From contig OX459100.1 of NCBI GenBank assembly GCA_949775045.1, positions 20,441,768 to 20,505,767 on the forward strand: DNA of 64,000 bases. The letters are read 5' to 3'. Source of the DNA: Metridium senile (lineage: Eukaryota > Cnidaria > Anthozoa > Actiniaria > Metridiidae). Position numbers and translations under genes: made by a program. Numbering within the stretch: position 1 is the stretch's first letter; each line of letters begins with the position of its first letter. The notes under the pieces are model-generated. The model was not told the DNA's origin. It saw only the letters and a list, made by a program, of their open reading frames with translations, and did not search any database. Positions 47,844-63,108 of this stretch are shown piece after piece.

Positions 47844-50800
47844 CTACAAAACAGAACAATGTAATCAATAATGGCGATACTCTTGCTGTGAATGCATTGT
47901 ATTGCTATGTAATCAATAATGGCGATACTCTTGCTGTGAATGCATTGTATTGCTATGTAATCAATAATGGCGATACTCTTGCTGTGAATGCATTGTATTG
48001 CTATGTAATCAATAATGGCGATACTCTTGCTGTGAATGCATTGTATTGCTATGTAATCAATAATGGCGATACTCTTGCTGTGAATGCATTGTATTGCTAT
48101 GTAATCAATAATGGCGATACTCTTGCTGTGCATGCATTGTATTGCTATGTAATCAATAATGGTGATACTCTTGCTGTGAATGCATTGTATTGCTATGTAA
48201 TCAATAATGGTGATACTCTTGCTGTGAATGCATTGTATTGCTATGTAATCAATAATGGCGATACTCTTGCTGTGAATGCATTGTATTGCTATGTAATCAA
48301 TAATGGTGATACTCTTGCTGTGCATGCATTGTATTGCTATGTAATCAATAATGGCGATACTCTTGCTGTGAATGCATTGTATTGCTATGTAATCAATAAT
48401 GGTGATACTCTTGCTGTGAATGCATTGTATTGCTATGTAATCAATAATGGCGATACTCTTGCTGTGAATGCATTGTATTGCTATGTAATCAATAATGGCG
48501 ATACTCTTGCTGTGAATGCATTGTATTGCTATGTAATCAATAATGGCGATACTCTTGCTGTGAATGCATTGTATTGCTATGTAATCAATAATGGCGACAC
48601 TCTTTCTGTGAATGCATTGTATTGCTATGTAATCAATAATGGCGATACTCTTGCTGTGAATGCATTGTATTGCTATGTAATCAATAATGGCGATACTCTT
48701 GCTGTGAATGCATTGTATTGCTATGTAATCAATAATGGCGACACTCTTTCTGTGAATGCATTGTATTGCTATGTAATCAATAATGGCGATACTCTTTCTG
48801 TGAATGCATTGTATTGCTATGTAATCAATAATGGCGATACTCTTGCTGTGAATGCATTGTATTGCTATGTAATCAATAATGGCGATACTCTTGCTGTGAA
48901 TGCATTGTATTGCTATGTAATCAATAATGGCGATACTCTTGCTGTGAATGCATTGTATTGCTATGTAATCAATAATGGCGATACTCTTGCTGTGAATGCA
49001 TTGTATTGCTATGTAATCAATAATGGTGATACTCTTGCTGTGAATGCATTGTATTGCTATGTAATCAATAATGGCGACACTCTTTCTGTGAATGCATTGT
49101 ATTGCTATATTATTACAGTACTGACGACGAGTATCTGGCAGCGTCCTTGACACCTTTTAGACATAAATAGACTTGCATTTCTCTACTTCTCTCATATTTA
49201 CAATGATAAAGTGTTATGCAGTGATTTTACTCTAATAATGTTGGTGATATGAATATTGCTAGAAAGAGCATGCATGAAGCCTATAAGCGAAGAGAGAAGA
49301 GGGAAGAGGGAAGATGATTGGCCATATATTATCAGACAAGTTGGTGACAATGATTGTTATGTGGCAATGACATAGGTACCGGAAGGGAAAAGAAGAAGAC
49401 ATTGAGATGGATTGTAGAGCAAGAAAGAACAGAGGCAGAACGAGGTGAGACAGTCGACAAAAAAAGGTGGAAGAGCCCTCAATGTCACCTATGTTCAAGG
49501 AGGATAGATACAGGTAATGTTGATGGTCGCAGGCATTGGTTTGTAAAGATATCAGGAAAGGTCAGTAATCACATCGCTTGATGTATGTTTATACGTTACT
49601 GCAATGATCTTAATAATGACGTCACTTACTGCAAGCTTTGGAGCATTCTTCAATTGAGTCAAAGCTATTTCTGTTTCCAAGGCAACCATTATATAACATG
49701 GGTTGACATGAGGCTGTTTGTTTATCGTACGTGTATTTGGTTAACAGTGAAGTACATTGTCCAGGCTGCCAGATCGCCTTACATATATCTTCTTCACCTT
49801 CTGGTTCTGGAAATACCAACAAAGTATAACTTAGCAATTCAGTTATTATTATTATTATTTAAATAATAAGATATAAGTGGATAAATGAATAAATAAATGA
49901 ACGAATGAATGAACAAATAAATTGACGAATAAATAAATGAACGAATGAATGAACGAATGAACGAATGAACGAATAAATAAATAAATGAATGAACAAATGA
50001 ATGGACGAATAAATATATGCTCGAAACGTCAGTGAAGTTAAGTCAACATTTTTTACGGTATTACAAATTTCATTATATCACCTATCGTTTATATCAAACA
50101 CCGACGCAGCCTATACTAGTTTACTAGCTTGTTGCCATGAATAAATAAATGAATGAATGGATGGATGAATGAACAAATGATGGACGAACGAATGAAGGAA
50201 CGAATGAACGAACGAATGAACGAAGTAAATATATGAGCGTATCACTTACCGCATATCCTGCTACATTGTTCCTCTTTAAACGAGCCATTATTTGCTGTAC
50301 AGCTCTGTAGGATATCATCCAGGTATCGAATACACGCCGATGTTCTGTTGTGTTTCTGTGCTCTACTAGCTGCTTTGTAGATCTCATGGAAACATGGACC
50401 AGGTTCACTCGGTAAATCACAGATTGACACTAAACATAAACACAAATGATGTCAGAAAACTATTGAATATAGAGAGAGCAATGTGACAGTAGAGGAGACT
50501 ACAACAAGGTAATGCACTATACAAGTACATTAGATGTGTCGGTAATAGTCAGCACAACAAAAATAAAAGAGCTGTTACCACGATAGATGCGCATAAGGTT
50601 TGACGGAAGTTGAGGGTTAGACAGATAGACAGATACGAGATTCTTTGTATTTGTGCACAATCAGTGAATCTAATTCAACATGAACAGTAATTCACCTTCT
50701 TCACAGTATTTCCCTGAATGACCTAAAGGACATTGGCACTTGTTATCAATACACTGACCACCATTCGCACAGTCTGGGTTACACCTCGCTACAAGAAAAC

Positions 50801-53800
50801 ATATACATATCAATATACATACAGTCCGGGTTACACCTTACTACAACAACACATACACATATCAATATACATACAGTCTAGGTTACACCTTACTACAACA
50901 ACACATACACATATCAATATACATACAGTCTAGGTTACACCTTACTACAACAACACATACACATATCAATATACATACAGTCTGGGTTACACCTCACTAC
51001 AACAACACATGCACATATCAATATACATACAGTCTAGGTTACACCTTACTACAACAAAACACATACAGTCTAGGTTACACCTTACTACAACAACACATAC
51101 TCATATCAATATCATTTAATTCAAATGATGTTTTGATGTACTTACATATTTCACATTTTGGTCCCATGTATCCCGTAGGGCAGGTACATTGGTTTGGTCC
51201 AGAGCAAGTCCCTCCATTACGACAATAATCAGCACACATAGCTATAAAGAACATTAAAAACAAGAAACAATTCAATACTTTAATATAAACTTGACAAAAA
51301 ACAATATCAATTAAAAACGTAAGCTTGTTTCCAATTTAAATATGTATCACATGATCACAGTGAAACAAAAGACACCCGTCAATCACACACAAAAAATCCC
51401 TCTAATGATCTAATGTGTTCTGTATTTAATACACCTGTCCTGCGTGTCCCTCGAATGATCTAATGTTTTCTGTATTTAATACACCTGTCCTGCGTGTCCC
51501 TCGAATGATCTAATGTTTTCTGTATTTAATACACCTGTCCTGCGTGTCCCTCTAATGATCTAATGTGTTCTGTATTTAATACACCTGTCCTGCGTGTCCC
51601 TCTAATGATCTAATGTTTTCTGTATTTAATACACCTGTCCTGCGTGTCCCTCGAATGATCTAATGTTTTCTGTATTTAACACACCTGTCCTGCGTGTCCC
51701 TCGAATGATCTAATGTTTTCTGTATTTAATACACCTGTCCTGCGTGTCCCTCGAATGATCTAATGTTTTCTGTATTTAATACACCTGTCCTGCGTGTCCC
51801 TCTAATGATCTAATGTTTTCTGTATTTAATACACCTGTCCTGCGTGTCCCTCGAATGATCTAATGTTTTCTGTATTTAATACACCTGTCCTGCGTGTCGC
51901 TCTAATGATCTAATGTTTTCTGTATTTAATACACCTGTCCTGCGTGTCCCTCGAATGATCTAATGTTTTCTGTATTTAATACACCTGTCCTGCGTGTCCC
52001 TCGAATGATCTAATGTTTTCTGTATTTAATACACCTGTCCTGCGTGTCCCTCTAATGATCTAATGTGTTCTGTATTTAATACACCTGTCCTGCGTGTCCC
52101 TCTAATGATCTAATGTTTTCTGTATTTAATACACCTGTCCTGCGTGTCCCTCGAATGATCTAATGTTTTCTGTATTTAATACACCTGTCCTGCGTGTCGC
52201 TCTAATGATCTAATGTTTTCTGTATTTAATACACCTGTCCTGCGTGTCCCTCGAATGATCTAATGTTTTCTGTATTTAATACACCTGTCCTGCGTGTCCC
52301 TCGAATGATCTAATGTTTTCTGTATTTAATACACCTGTCCTGCGTGTCCCTCGAATGATCTAATGTTTTCTGTATTTAATACACCTGTCCTGCGTGTCCC
52401 TCTAATGATCTAATGTGTTCTGTATTTAATACACCTGTCTTGCGTGTCCCTCTAATGATCTAATGTTTTCTGTATTTAATACACCTGTCCTGCGTATACT
52501 TACGTTTATCACAGTATTTCCCGTTATAGCCGTCTGGGCATGCGCACTTGTTAGAATCAGGACTGATACAGGTTCCTCCATTGAGACAGGGAATATCACA
52601 CAATGCTGAGAGAGAATGGTGACGAATAGATGAGAATAAACGAGACAATAAATAGATCAGTTATTGGAGACCAACAACTACTACAAAAACAGCATATCAT
52701 CAAACACAGCCATAAAAATCGACCACACCACACCACACCACACCACACCACACCAATTAACAAAAAGAAAGTGATCATCCACTGTCAAACCATCAACGAT
52801 TGCAGCCACCACTAAGATACACATACACAGAAAGGATATAATAAGGAGCCTTAGTTGGTTTACATATTTACCATGTTGACAGTGTCTTCCTTCATATCCT
52901 GCTGCACACTGACATTTCCCCTCGATACATGTTCCATTGTTAATACACGATGGAGTACATTCATCTACAAAAACAACACTCGTCAATATCACGTGATACA
53001 AAGAGCGTATTTCGTATGACTATGCAAACAGCACGGACACAGCACGGTACAGTACAAATGAAATTTAGAGAGTTTTTCCTGTGCCTATCAAAACACCACA
53101 GTTTGGTTACGGCAGTGATTTTTGCAGTACGTTAGTCGTAAATCAGAAAAGAACTATTTGGACGACGTTAATATTCGTGATATGATCACAGTGTTTGATG
53201 CTGTATGTTTGCTGTATGTTCTCACCATCTCCTTTCATTGGATTGGTGGCGTCCAATAGTTTTGCAGTCACGTGATCTCCCTGTTCACTGTCCAGCCATG
53301 AATCAACGTTAAACTGATATGGTCTACCGTTCTTGTCCCGGATGTTCATCTTCTCTAGGTACCAGTTAGGCGAATCACCCGAGTTATCATGTCTGATATA
53401 CACCTTTTGTAGCTTACCAATGTCTGTCGCTTCTATACGAAACTTATCCGACCTACAACATACAACAATATCAGTATGAGAATACATATTGACTCTGATT
53501 AGTTCAAAACATACAAGTATTCATTCGTACTTGGTTTAACCAATGTACATGTGTACACATTGGTTCAAAACATTCCCTAATAAATAAAGATGGTCCAAGG
53601 GTCTTTACTACAGTTATCAAAACATTCCCTAATAAATAAAGATGGTCCAAGGGTCTTTATTACAGTTATCAAAACATTCCCTAATAAATAAAGATGGTCC
53701 AAGGGTCTTTACTACAGTTATCAAAACATTCCCTTATAAATAAAGATGGTCCAAGGGTCTTTACTACAGTTATCAAAACATTCCCTAATAAATAAAGATG

Positions 53801-56800
53801 GTCCAAGGGTCTTTATTACAGTTATCAAAACATTCCCTAATAAATAAAGATGGTCCAAGGGTCTTTATTACAGTTATCAAAACATTCCCTAATAAATAAA
53901 GATGGTCCAAGGGTCTTTATTACAGTTATCAAAACATTCCCTAATAAATAAAGATGGTCCAAGGGTCTTTATTACAGTTATCAAAACATTCCCTAATAAA
54001 TAAAGATGGTCCAAGGGTCTTTATTACAGTTATCAAAACATTCCCTAATAAATAAAGATGGTCCAAGGGTCTTTATTACAGTTATCGAATGTTTTCTCGT
54101 CTTGGATATGTTGTCTTAGTTTTGGTGCGTGCACTGCATGCACTTCTAATATAACCCATCCAATATTTCTTTTTCCTTTTATTCTTAGTTCATATCAAGC
54201 ATAATAATGGTATACACTTACCCTCCCAATTTAAAGTGTGTTACACCTTTATGAGCAAGAGGCATCTCCGGTGTCATACCATCTTCACCAATCAGTTTAA
54301 CAAATACATTGGCTTGTGTATCAGCATCTAATTGGTTACCAGTCTTCGTCTCGACCGTGTAGAAAAATGCTGTAAAGACGAGTACATCGTTAATACACGA
54401 AGATTAAACGACCGCACAAAGTCTTGACGATGAAATATTAAACAAAGACATAACCAACACGACTACGTACGTACCAGGCTTACTGACGGAGACATCGGTA
54501 ATTGTGCTAGGGTTATCTGATGGATAAACTTGTAGCAATGGATAGTTATTGAGCCTCAACGTATCACCTGCAAAATAGAAAAAAACACTAAATCAGCCAG
54601 CCTGTCAATCAGTAAGTCCTTTAGGGTTAATTCAGCCAACCAGTTACTCAGCCATTAGTCAGCCAACAATCAGTTAGTCGTTAAACCAGGTTTAGTCAGT
54701 CAGTCAGTCAGTCAGTCAGTCAGTCAGTCAGTCAGTCAGTCAGCCAGTCAGTCAGTCAGTCAGTCAGTCAGTCAGTCAGTCAGTCAGCAAGTTAGTGAAT
54801 AAGTCCACCATACCTGAGGTAGAATATATTGCTCTGAAAACTGATGGATGTTTCTTGGTAGAGGTAAACTTGACATGCAAAGCTTTCCCTGGAGGTAACA
54901 AGTTTCTCTGCTTGTGTCCTGTTGTCTTTATAATCTCGACTGCGTTACCAGCGAAGTTATTGAAGCGAACATTATAGTAATACAGGTTACTAGACTCTCG
55001 CCCTGAAAACAAATATAACAAATACTGTATCATTGAATATTTGTTTTATTATTCACATTACATGGAATTCAACTGTTACAAAAACTAGATCGCACCTTGT
55101 AAAAAAAACCTGTCAAGTGGGCAGCGCAATATTATCGTATGCAACATATAAGATATTTGTTGCTTTTTACGCCGTAGCAACTATAACGCATGGAAAGATG
55201 AAAGAACTAGATTTGCTATTGCGCAGCGATATATATAGTTGCATAAAAAGCACCTTATGTTCGCACAGTGATAGCTATAATATACATAAAAACACGATGA
55301 AAAACGCGTGACTTCAATTATTGATGTCAGCAGTTACCTTCTCCTGCGCAGGACTTGATATCGGTATGCCATGTCATCTGATCAGGACAGAACATCACAT
55401 TGGGTTTCTTATCTGTACAATGTATGTAGCGCGTATTGGATGCCGGGTCAGAGAAGAACCCATTAGGGTATGGACACGCGACTGTTGAATAAAAAACATT
55501 GAAGTATTCTACAAAGGTATGTAAACCATTGAAATATTCTACAAAGGTATATTATAGAAAGGTATGCATACAAAATGTAAGTAAGCCAATAATGAACAGA
55601 CTGTTCAGAACGTTTCGTCACTGCATTCATTTAATATTACAAGGCCTGCCTTGGGTCCTTAAGTTGCCTTAATTAAGTTGCTTTAAATCTCCTTAAATCG
55701 CCCTAAATCGCTTAAAATTTGCCTTATGTCGCCTCTGAATTTCCTATATTTTTTTCTAAAATCGCCTTAAAAATCGCACTAAGTGGCATTAAATGACGGC
55801 GAATTAAGGACCCGAGGCAGGCCTATTATAGATAACAATACTCTATTTTAAAAGAGTATATTACAATACTTACATGATGATGAAACTATGGCTTCAATAA
55901 CATCAGACTTCGATGCACTGGGATTGACTCTCATGTATCCAAGGCGACCATTAATGTACAAATGTGAGCCAGACTCGGCATTTTGTGCCATGAATGTTAC
56001 CGGTATGTTGTTAAAAGGTCCTTTCTCGACGTATGATAGCTGTAGGTTCATATGCGGCTGTATTGTATATCCCTGTTTCTTGTTATCACCTTTGCTGGGG
56101 ATGACATTGATAGGTATTCCTGCACGGTTATCAAACCTGACTTTAATGAAGCGATCGCTAGAGGACTGGGATACTGTAAGAACACAATAATAATTGATAT
56201 GGTTAATTTGTATAAATAAATGGAAACTAGCGAGTAAACTAGTATAGGCTGCGTCGGTGTTTGATATAAACAATAGGTAATAGAATGAAATTTGTAACAC
56301 CGTCAAAAAATTTGACTTAACTTTACTGATGTTTCGAGCTTTAACCCTTCGTCGGAGTAAGGGACGAAGGGCTAAAGCTCGAAACGTCAGAAAAGTTAAG
56401 TCAACATTTTATTGTATAAATAAACACACCTAAGAGAATCATTATCGGAGTACTCAAAAATATTTAAATCGATCTCACTTGATTCACATTGTTTGTTGTT
56501 GCAATCATAATGGAAATGAACTAGTACTTCGTACATAATGTACATTGTACTGGAATTAGCGCATAAGACCATATGTAAAAATGCGCTTTTAAAGCAAACA
56601 TACATGCATACATCATGAGATATATATCAGCGCATGGTTTTACAGCGCGCAGTTTAAACCTAATGACGTAACCATAGCTACTCACCACTGCTCCAGTAAT
56701 ACATGGAGATCTTTTGAGCATCACTAGATCGAACATGATGCTCGAAAAACACCAATGAAGACACGGCCATCTTTGTGTTACCGTATGGCGGACCTGCAGA

Positions 56801-59800
56801 ATTACGTCCCACTGCTAGGTGACTGATTGAATCTTCCAAGTGCTCACCCTGCTGAGCGACCACGGCTTCAGATGATGCCACAGGTTTCCCGTCCATGTAA
56901 AGGGTAAGACCAGTGTCTGACTTCCATGTGACAAGGAGGTAGTCCCATTCATTCAGTTTGTATGGTGCTTCAACCTACAACATGAAAAACCATAAACATC
57001 TAAACAAACAGAGTTGAATTGTCACTATATATGGAAATATCTCTGTATATGGTCGCTTTATATATGTATGTATGTATGCCCAATGATAGTATTAATAAGG
57101 ACGAACTGATGTATAAAATTAATCATGGTTTACTGACGGCACCAAGACATGCTATACATACTAATAGACGCTTACCCTCCATGCACTGTTTGACTGTGTA
57201 ACAGTAGCATATATCTTTCTGTTCTTCAGGTACATAGTGAGCCCACGACCCTTGGAGTTATCGCCGCCAGTGTCTATGACGTAGTGTGGTTCATTAATGT
57301 TTGACTCGTCGTCAAACTTGACCTTTAAACCAACCGTAAATCCAGCAGGACAAATCTGTGGGTCACTCAGACACTTTCCTGTGAAAACCATAGAAACATT
57401 AAACACACCACCTATTGGTCTTAACCATAGAAACATTAAACACACCACCTATTGGTCTTAACCATAGAAACATTAAACACATCACCTATTGGTCTTAACC
57501 ATAGAAACATTAAACACATCACCTATTGGTCTTAACCATAGAAACATTAAACACATCACCTATTGGTCTTAACCAAACAGTTATGAACGCGAACAAGTAT
57601 GACCACTTTTTATGCATGGCCGTTTTGCTATCAAACGATATTTCAAGACAAGCAAAACATGCCAAAGCATTTGCATCAAAGTATGAAAATACAAGTTGAA
57701 ATGGGTCATACTTTCGTCTGTAGGAAGACGACTGGTTGATTTTAATGTTTTACAGCTTTATTCACATACAATAATATATTTGTTGATTGCGTACCTTTAA
57801 AATCCCCTGCATCCAGCCAACCATCCTTGCCGTCAAGCTGCAGACCTTCATCAGTCTCCTTCAAGTCACCAAACACGTGTATAGTTGGTGTAGAACCCAG
57901 GACCTTTCCATCCCTGACTTTATGCAGCGTCCACGCAAACGACGGCGTAATGGATGGCTCTGTGAATCAAAGTATACTGTTAGCAAAACATTGTTATAAT
58001 AGCCAGAACGAATATATCAGCATTATTATTACTTATAGTGCATATGGTGGCATGCAAGATTGTGGTGATGATAATGATGATATTGGTGATGGTGATGGAT
58101 ATAATCACGATGATTGTGGATGATGATAATGATGACATTGGTGACGACGATAATAACAAATATAATGATTATGGTGATTATGATTATGGTGATGATGATT
58201 ATGGTGATGATGATTATGGTGATGATGATTATGGTGATGATTATGGTGATGGTGATGATGATTATGGTGATGATTATGGTGATGGTGATGATGATTATGG
58301 TGATGATGATTATGATTATGGTGATTATGATTATGGTGATTATGATTATGGTGATGATGATTATGGTGATGATGATTTTGGTGATGGTGATGATGATTAT
58401 GGTGATGATGATTATGATTATGGTGATTATGATTATGGTGATGATGATTATGATGATTATGATTATGGTGATGTTAATAGTAATTTTTTACTTACGAGGT
58501 ACAGATACCACCATAGTAGTAAAGTCTAGCATGGATTCTCGAGGCGACACAGGGAATTCTTTAGGACTACTGTTGATTTCTAGTGGTATTTTTGTACGAG
58601 AATCAAAAGCTGTGAAGGTGACTGGACTTGGTGTTTTACCGTCAGTAGACATTGACATTAATGTTACTTCAAGAGTTGATCGAGGAATCATATGAAAACC
58701 GCCATCTTTTCCTTTGCTGGGTTTGACAACAATGGCCCGCCCAGCATCGTTGGTTAGTCGTATTGGTGCATAGAAGATCTTGGCTGATGCTGAAATACAA
58801 TGGTATTATAACAATGGTATTTATTATGATAATAATGTAGTATTAATAAAGATATATATAATTATGGTTATAATGTTGATGATAATAATGATATTCATGA
58901 TAATAATGATAATAATCAAATAATTTATACGTTTTTGATCTATTACATCCATTGCTCTCATTAGTCACTTACCTCCAGACGAGAAGAAAATAAAGGCTTT
59001 GTCAATGTCTGCTTGGTTAAGAGCTTGTCCAAATGTAGTCAAGGAACTCATATCAAAACTAGTATACAGCATATCGCCCTTTTTACCAATGCTTCGTCCG
59101 ATGGTGAGGTTTTCTTCCAAGTCAAGGATGGTTGAGTTACTGGTTGGTTGACCTGTATCGTCATCCTCTCGTAAAACAGAGTCCCTATACATCTTAAGGC
59201 CTTCTTTGTTATCCCATGTCACTGTTAGATACATCCAGACGTTAGGAGATAGGGGACGAGAAACCTACACAGACAATAAAAACAACAATAAGAACTTGAA
59301 TGATAGACCAAGATGGTAAACAGCAGTAAAACATCACCATTATCATCATGGTCATCATCATTACCATCAAATAGAACAATTGTTATCATCACCATTATCA
59401 TCATGGTCATCTTCATAACTAGATCATCATCGTCATAACCACATCATCATCATTACCACATCATCATCATCATCATCATCATGGTCATCAAATACTAAAC
59501 AGCAATCATTATTTGTTGTTATATCAGTAAACTACCTTCCATAATCTATCCAATGTCTGTACTTCAGCATAAAGATATCCACTATGAACATATAACGATA
59601 CACCGCGCTTGCCACTATGATGTCCACCGCTGTCCAAAATGACCCTGGGTTCATCTTGGTACACCATTGCTGTTGGTCCAAATCTAATCTTTGTTGCTAT
59701 GGTGAAGCCTTTCTCACTGCTGTCAGGGTTGACAAGTACGTCGTGTTTCGGTAGTTCGGCTGTCATGTACGTATCTAAGCCATCAAAGGCAAGACCGTCA

Positions 59801-62800
59801 TCGACGTAGCGATAGAAACCGTGGGCTTGTAATGAGGGACTACCAAAGATATGACTTCCTTTCAGTGCAGCCATTGACCAAGAGTGCTGTGGCTTCACAG
59901 AAGGAGCTGATGAATGTAAAATAAACGAATAACATTAATGCAAATCTAGTTGAACATGAAAGGAAAATTAAAGGTCAATTACGATGCATACTTGAGAACT
60001 ACATGAATGCACGTGACAAATATCAATACATTTTTAGTCCATATAATTGTGGGCTCAATCGTGCACGTTGTATAAGATGTAAGGAAAATGGAACAACATA
60101 ATCATACAGTTTAATTCAGTGGTACTATATATTTTAAACGTAAGGAAAAGATCGATTGTAAAGCACTAATTAGTGTCCTCTCTGTTGTTTTCTATTGTCC
60201 TATTAGTGTTATTTAGCAGTTACTAGTACAAACTATTGCATGCGTTAAATATTTCTGCTCTATCGCTTTTACCTGGTGCAGTGATGTTAAAGTTAGTAAT
60301 AACATCAGACATTTCCGCTGGAGTAACCGATACAGGAGTAATCTTTTCGTTGATTTCAAGAAGGGATTCAGTTTCTACGTCTTCAGCCTTGAATGTTATA
60401 GGTTGAGGGTCAGCGGAGCCACCCTTAAGGATGATATGAACCTTAAGGTATGATGATGGGCCAACAATGTAACCACCCTTCTTCCCTCTACTTGGGACAA
60501 GTCGTACTCCACGATTTAGTTTGTTGCTTAGCATAATAGTGATGTAGTGTTCTGCTATTGGTGTTTTCATTTCACCAACTGAAATTACAACAAACATATT
60601 ATATAGATAAGTAATACATACACGTATATATTGATATCAGACATGCTAGGAAGCTATTCATAATTCAATCATACATGTCACGCAATACAAGGTGATCTAG
60701 AAAACCAAAAAGAAAGAAATTTTACTACATGGTAACCACAACCGCATGACAAACTACTACAGGCTCAAAGACGATGCTCATTATCTTATTTACATCCGAG
60801 GGGGACTCCCTTATGAGAGGGGGCGGGGGTCCTCGGCGGGAATTCTGAAAATGACCCCTAAAAGGGACCTGTATTTTGAGATGATGGGCGTACGTAGCAG
60901 TGATGACATTTCACCCATAAGAGGGACCAATCAATGACGTATCATTTTGGTTCGATTTCTCGATTTTATTTGTCTTTTGATACCAGCATCAAACGCCGTC
61001 TGCTCGTATGAGTTTATGACGACGTCGTTTGAAAAGAAGCATTAATTGTTGTTGATCTTATATCCTAATAGGAACCACAAAACTCAGCTGGTGGGCATTC
61101 TCGTCGTTATCACCCTAAGCGGGACCAAAACACTGATTTCAAACCCTAAAAGGGACGACAAGGACCTCCGCCCCCTTATATAAAGTGTGTGGTGGGAGGG
61201 GGTTGCATCTACAATAGTTTATTCACGTAATGGTATGGTACCTGGTTTTGTTATTTCAACCCGTAATGCACTAGCACCGAACGGACCAGGCCGAACTAAC
61301 AGTATTTGCTTTCCATTGATAAGAAGTGGTTTTCCTGTGGCTGGCTCAAAAGCATTTAGTTTAATAGCAGCCTCGCTTGAGTATTCCTTTGTAATCTGCA
61401 TGACAGGACTACTGCCGATATGGAAACCATGTGCGCTGTCCTTGATGCTGGGTGCCACAAGAACATTTGATCCAACCTTGTTTATCACCCTCAGCGATAC
61501 ATAGTGGACAGATGGCTTATGATCTAGAACTGAATGAGAAAAAATGGCATTGGAATCACACAAGTGGTTATGTTAACAAGAGACTCCCATTATATGTGAT
61601 CGGACTCAATGAGTTACAATGCAATGAAGGTTGCAAAACGTTCGTGTAGTGTTGATATTATTATCATCGTTTCCTTACTCGTTCTCAATTAAGTTAACTA
61701 CAGACATACCAGGTATTTCGCCCTTCTTCTTTCCTTGAACTAAAAGATAGAGATAAATAACATGAACCTGTACTTACAACGAATCGAGATAAACAACTTA
61801 ATATTGAAGTATTTGTTTGCTTACAAGCATCCCACCTCACAGTGTCACATGTTTGATGAGTTGAGTATATTAACGGAGGTTGATGCGAGGGGTTAGTGGG
61901 TACAACCGAGGCGGTAACATATAGAATATTATAAAACATGTACAGCCTTACCTGTTACAGCACGTAGTTCCAATGTAATCTGTTGCTTGGCCTTAGTTGG
62001 TGTGAGTTCAACACTTGCTTTACCATTGATAGAAATAGGCTTATTGTTTTCATCAGTACCTGTCAATGTGATTGGTTCGCTGCTGGTCGTTCCCTTGGTA
62101 ATGACCATCATAACGTTTTTCTTGACATCCAATGCCTTCTGACCAGGGAGGGGTAGTTCCAGTTTGACTTTTTTACCAACTCTATTCACGATTTTGATGG
62201 AGACAAAGAATTGTTCTTTTCCTGCAGAAGCAAGTAACAAAGACATTAGGTTTACCATTGTAGTTTTACGCTTTTAGTCTCTGTACATTATTTTGTCATA
62301 TAAAGTATTAATATTGTAAATCACTATATTCTAGCTATCATGTTCATGTTTTGAGCATGAAATATAATGCGCTGCTATGATATTCGTCACAGATACTAGA
62401 ATCTATAAACACGTAGTGAAACAAAGACCGACACCATACAGAATGTTGCCAAAAACACAAATAAAATGGATATCCTTATTAGATAGCCGATCAATAGCAT
62501 CGAGTCATTTACCTCGACAGTACATCTATATAGTATGAGAGCATTAATTGTCATATATAATGCATATATAATATTATAAAGCGAGAGTACATCTATAGTA
62601 TGATAGAATAATAGTCATATATAATGCATATATAATATAAAGCGACAGTACATCTATAGTATAAGAGGATCAATAATAATGCAATGATACCTTGAGCAGA
62701 TCCACACTGGAAGACTTCCACCTTCTCTCCTTTCTTTACTGTCGGGTTAATAGTTATCGTCGATACTTTATTGAGTGTCATGGGATTACCTGCTGTATCA

Positions 62801-63016
62801 ACAGCACTAAAGGTAATAGGAACGTTAGTAGACACTGACTTAGTTATCATCTTGGCTGTTGCACTCTTTACTTGGTATCCTTCTACAGGATCGTTATCAG
62901 ATGATTTGATAATCACAGTCTTGGGAGAACGGTTCATTATCTTGATAGTAAAATAGAACTTAGCTGAAACAATGAAGGGGTTTTATTAGTATTGATGAAC
63001 TCTGTGACACATATTT

Positions 63017-63108
<92 letters not shown>

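Noticed and set aside
47729..49153. Frames of 474 (-) and 420 (+) codons with a perfect 16-residue repeat
   Set aside because: The 48-bp intronic minisatellite is a multiple of three. The minus frame runs across the splice acceptor of the real last exon in a different frame, so it is an accident of the array.
49259..49581. Purine-rich frame on the plus strand opposite the last intron
   Set aside because: It has stops in the most protein-like frame and no recognisable domain. At most it is a very old fragment.
51400..52495. Regular 50-bp repeats that could suggest a CRISPR array
   Set aside because: The units are contiguous with no unique spacers, and the locus is a eukaryotic intron.
58038..58695. 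193- and 163-codon plus-strand frames
   Set aside because: They are simple repeat inside an intron plus the antisense of module 6.
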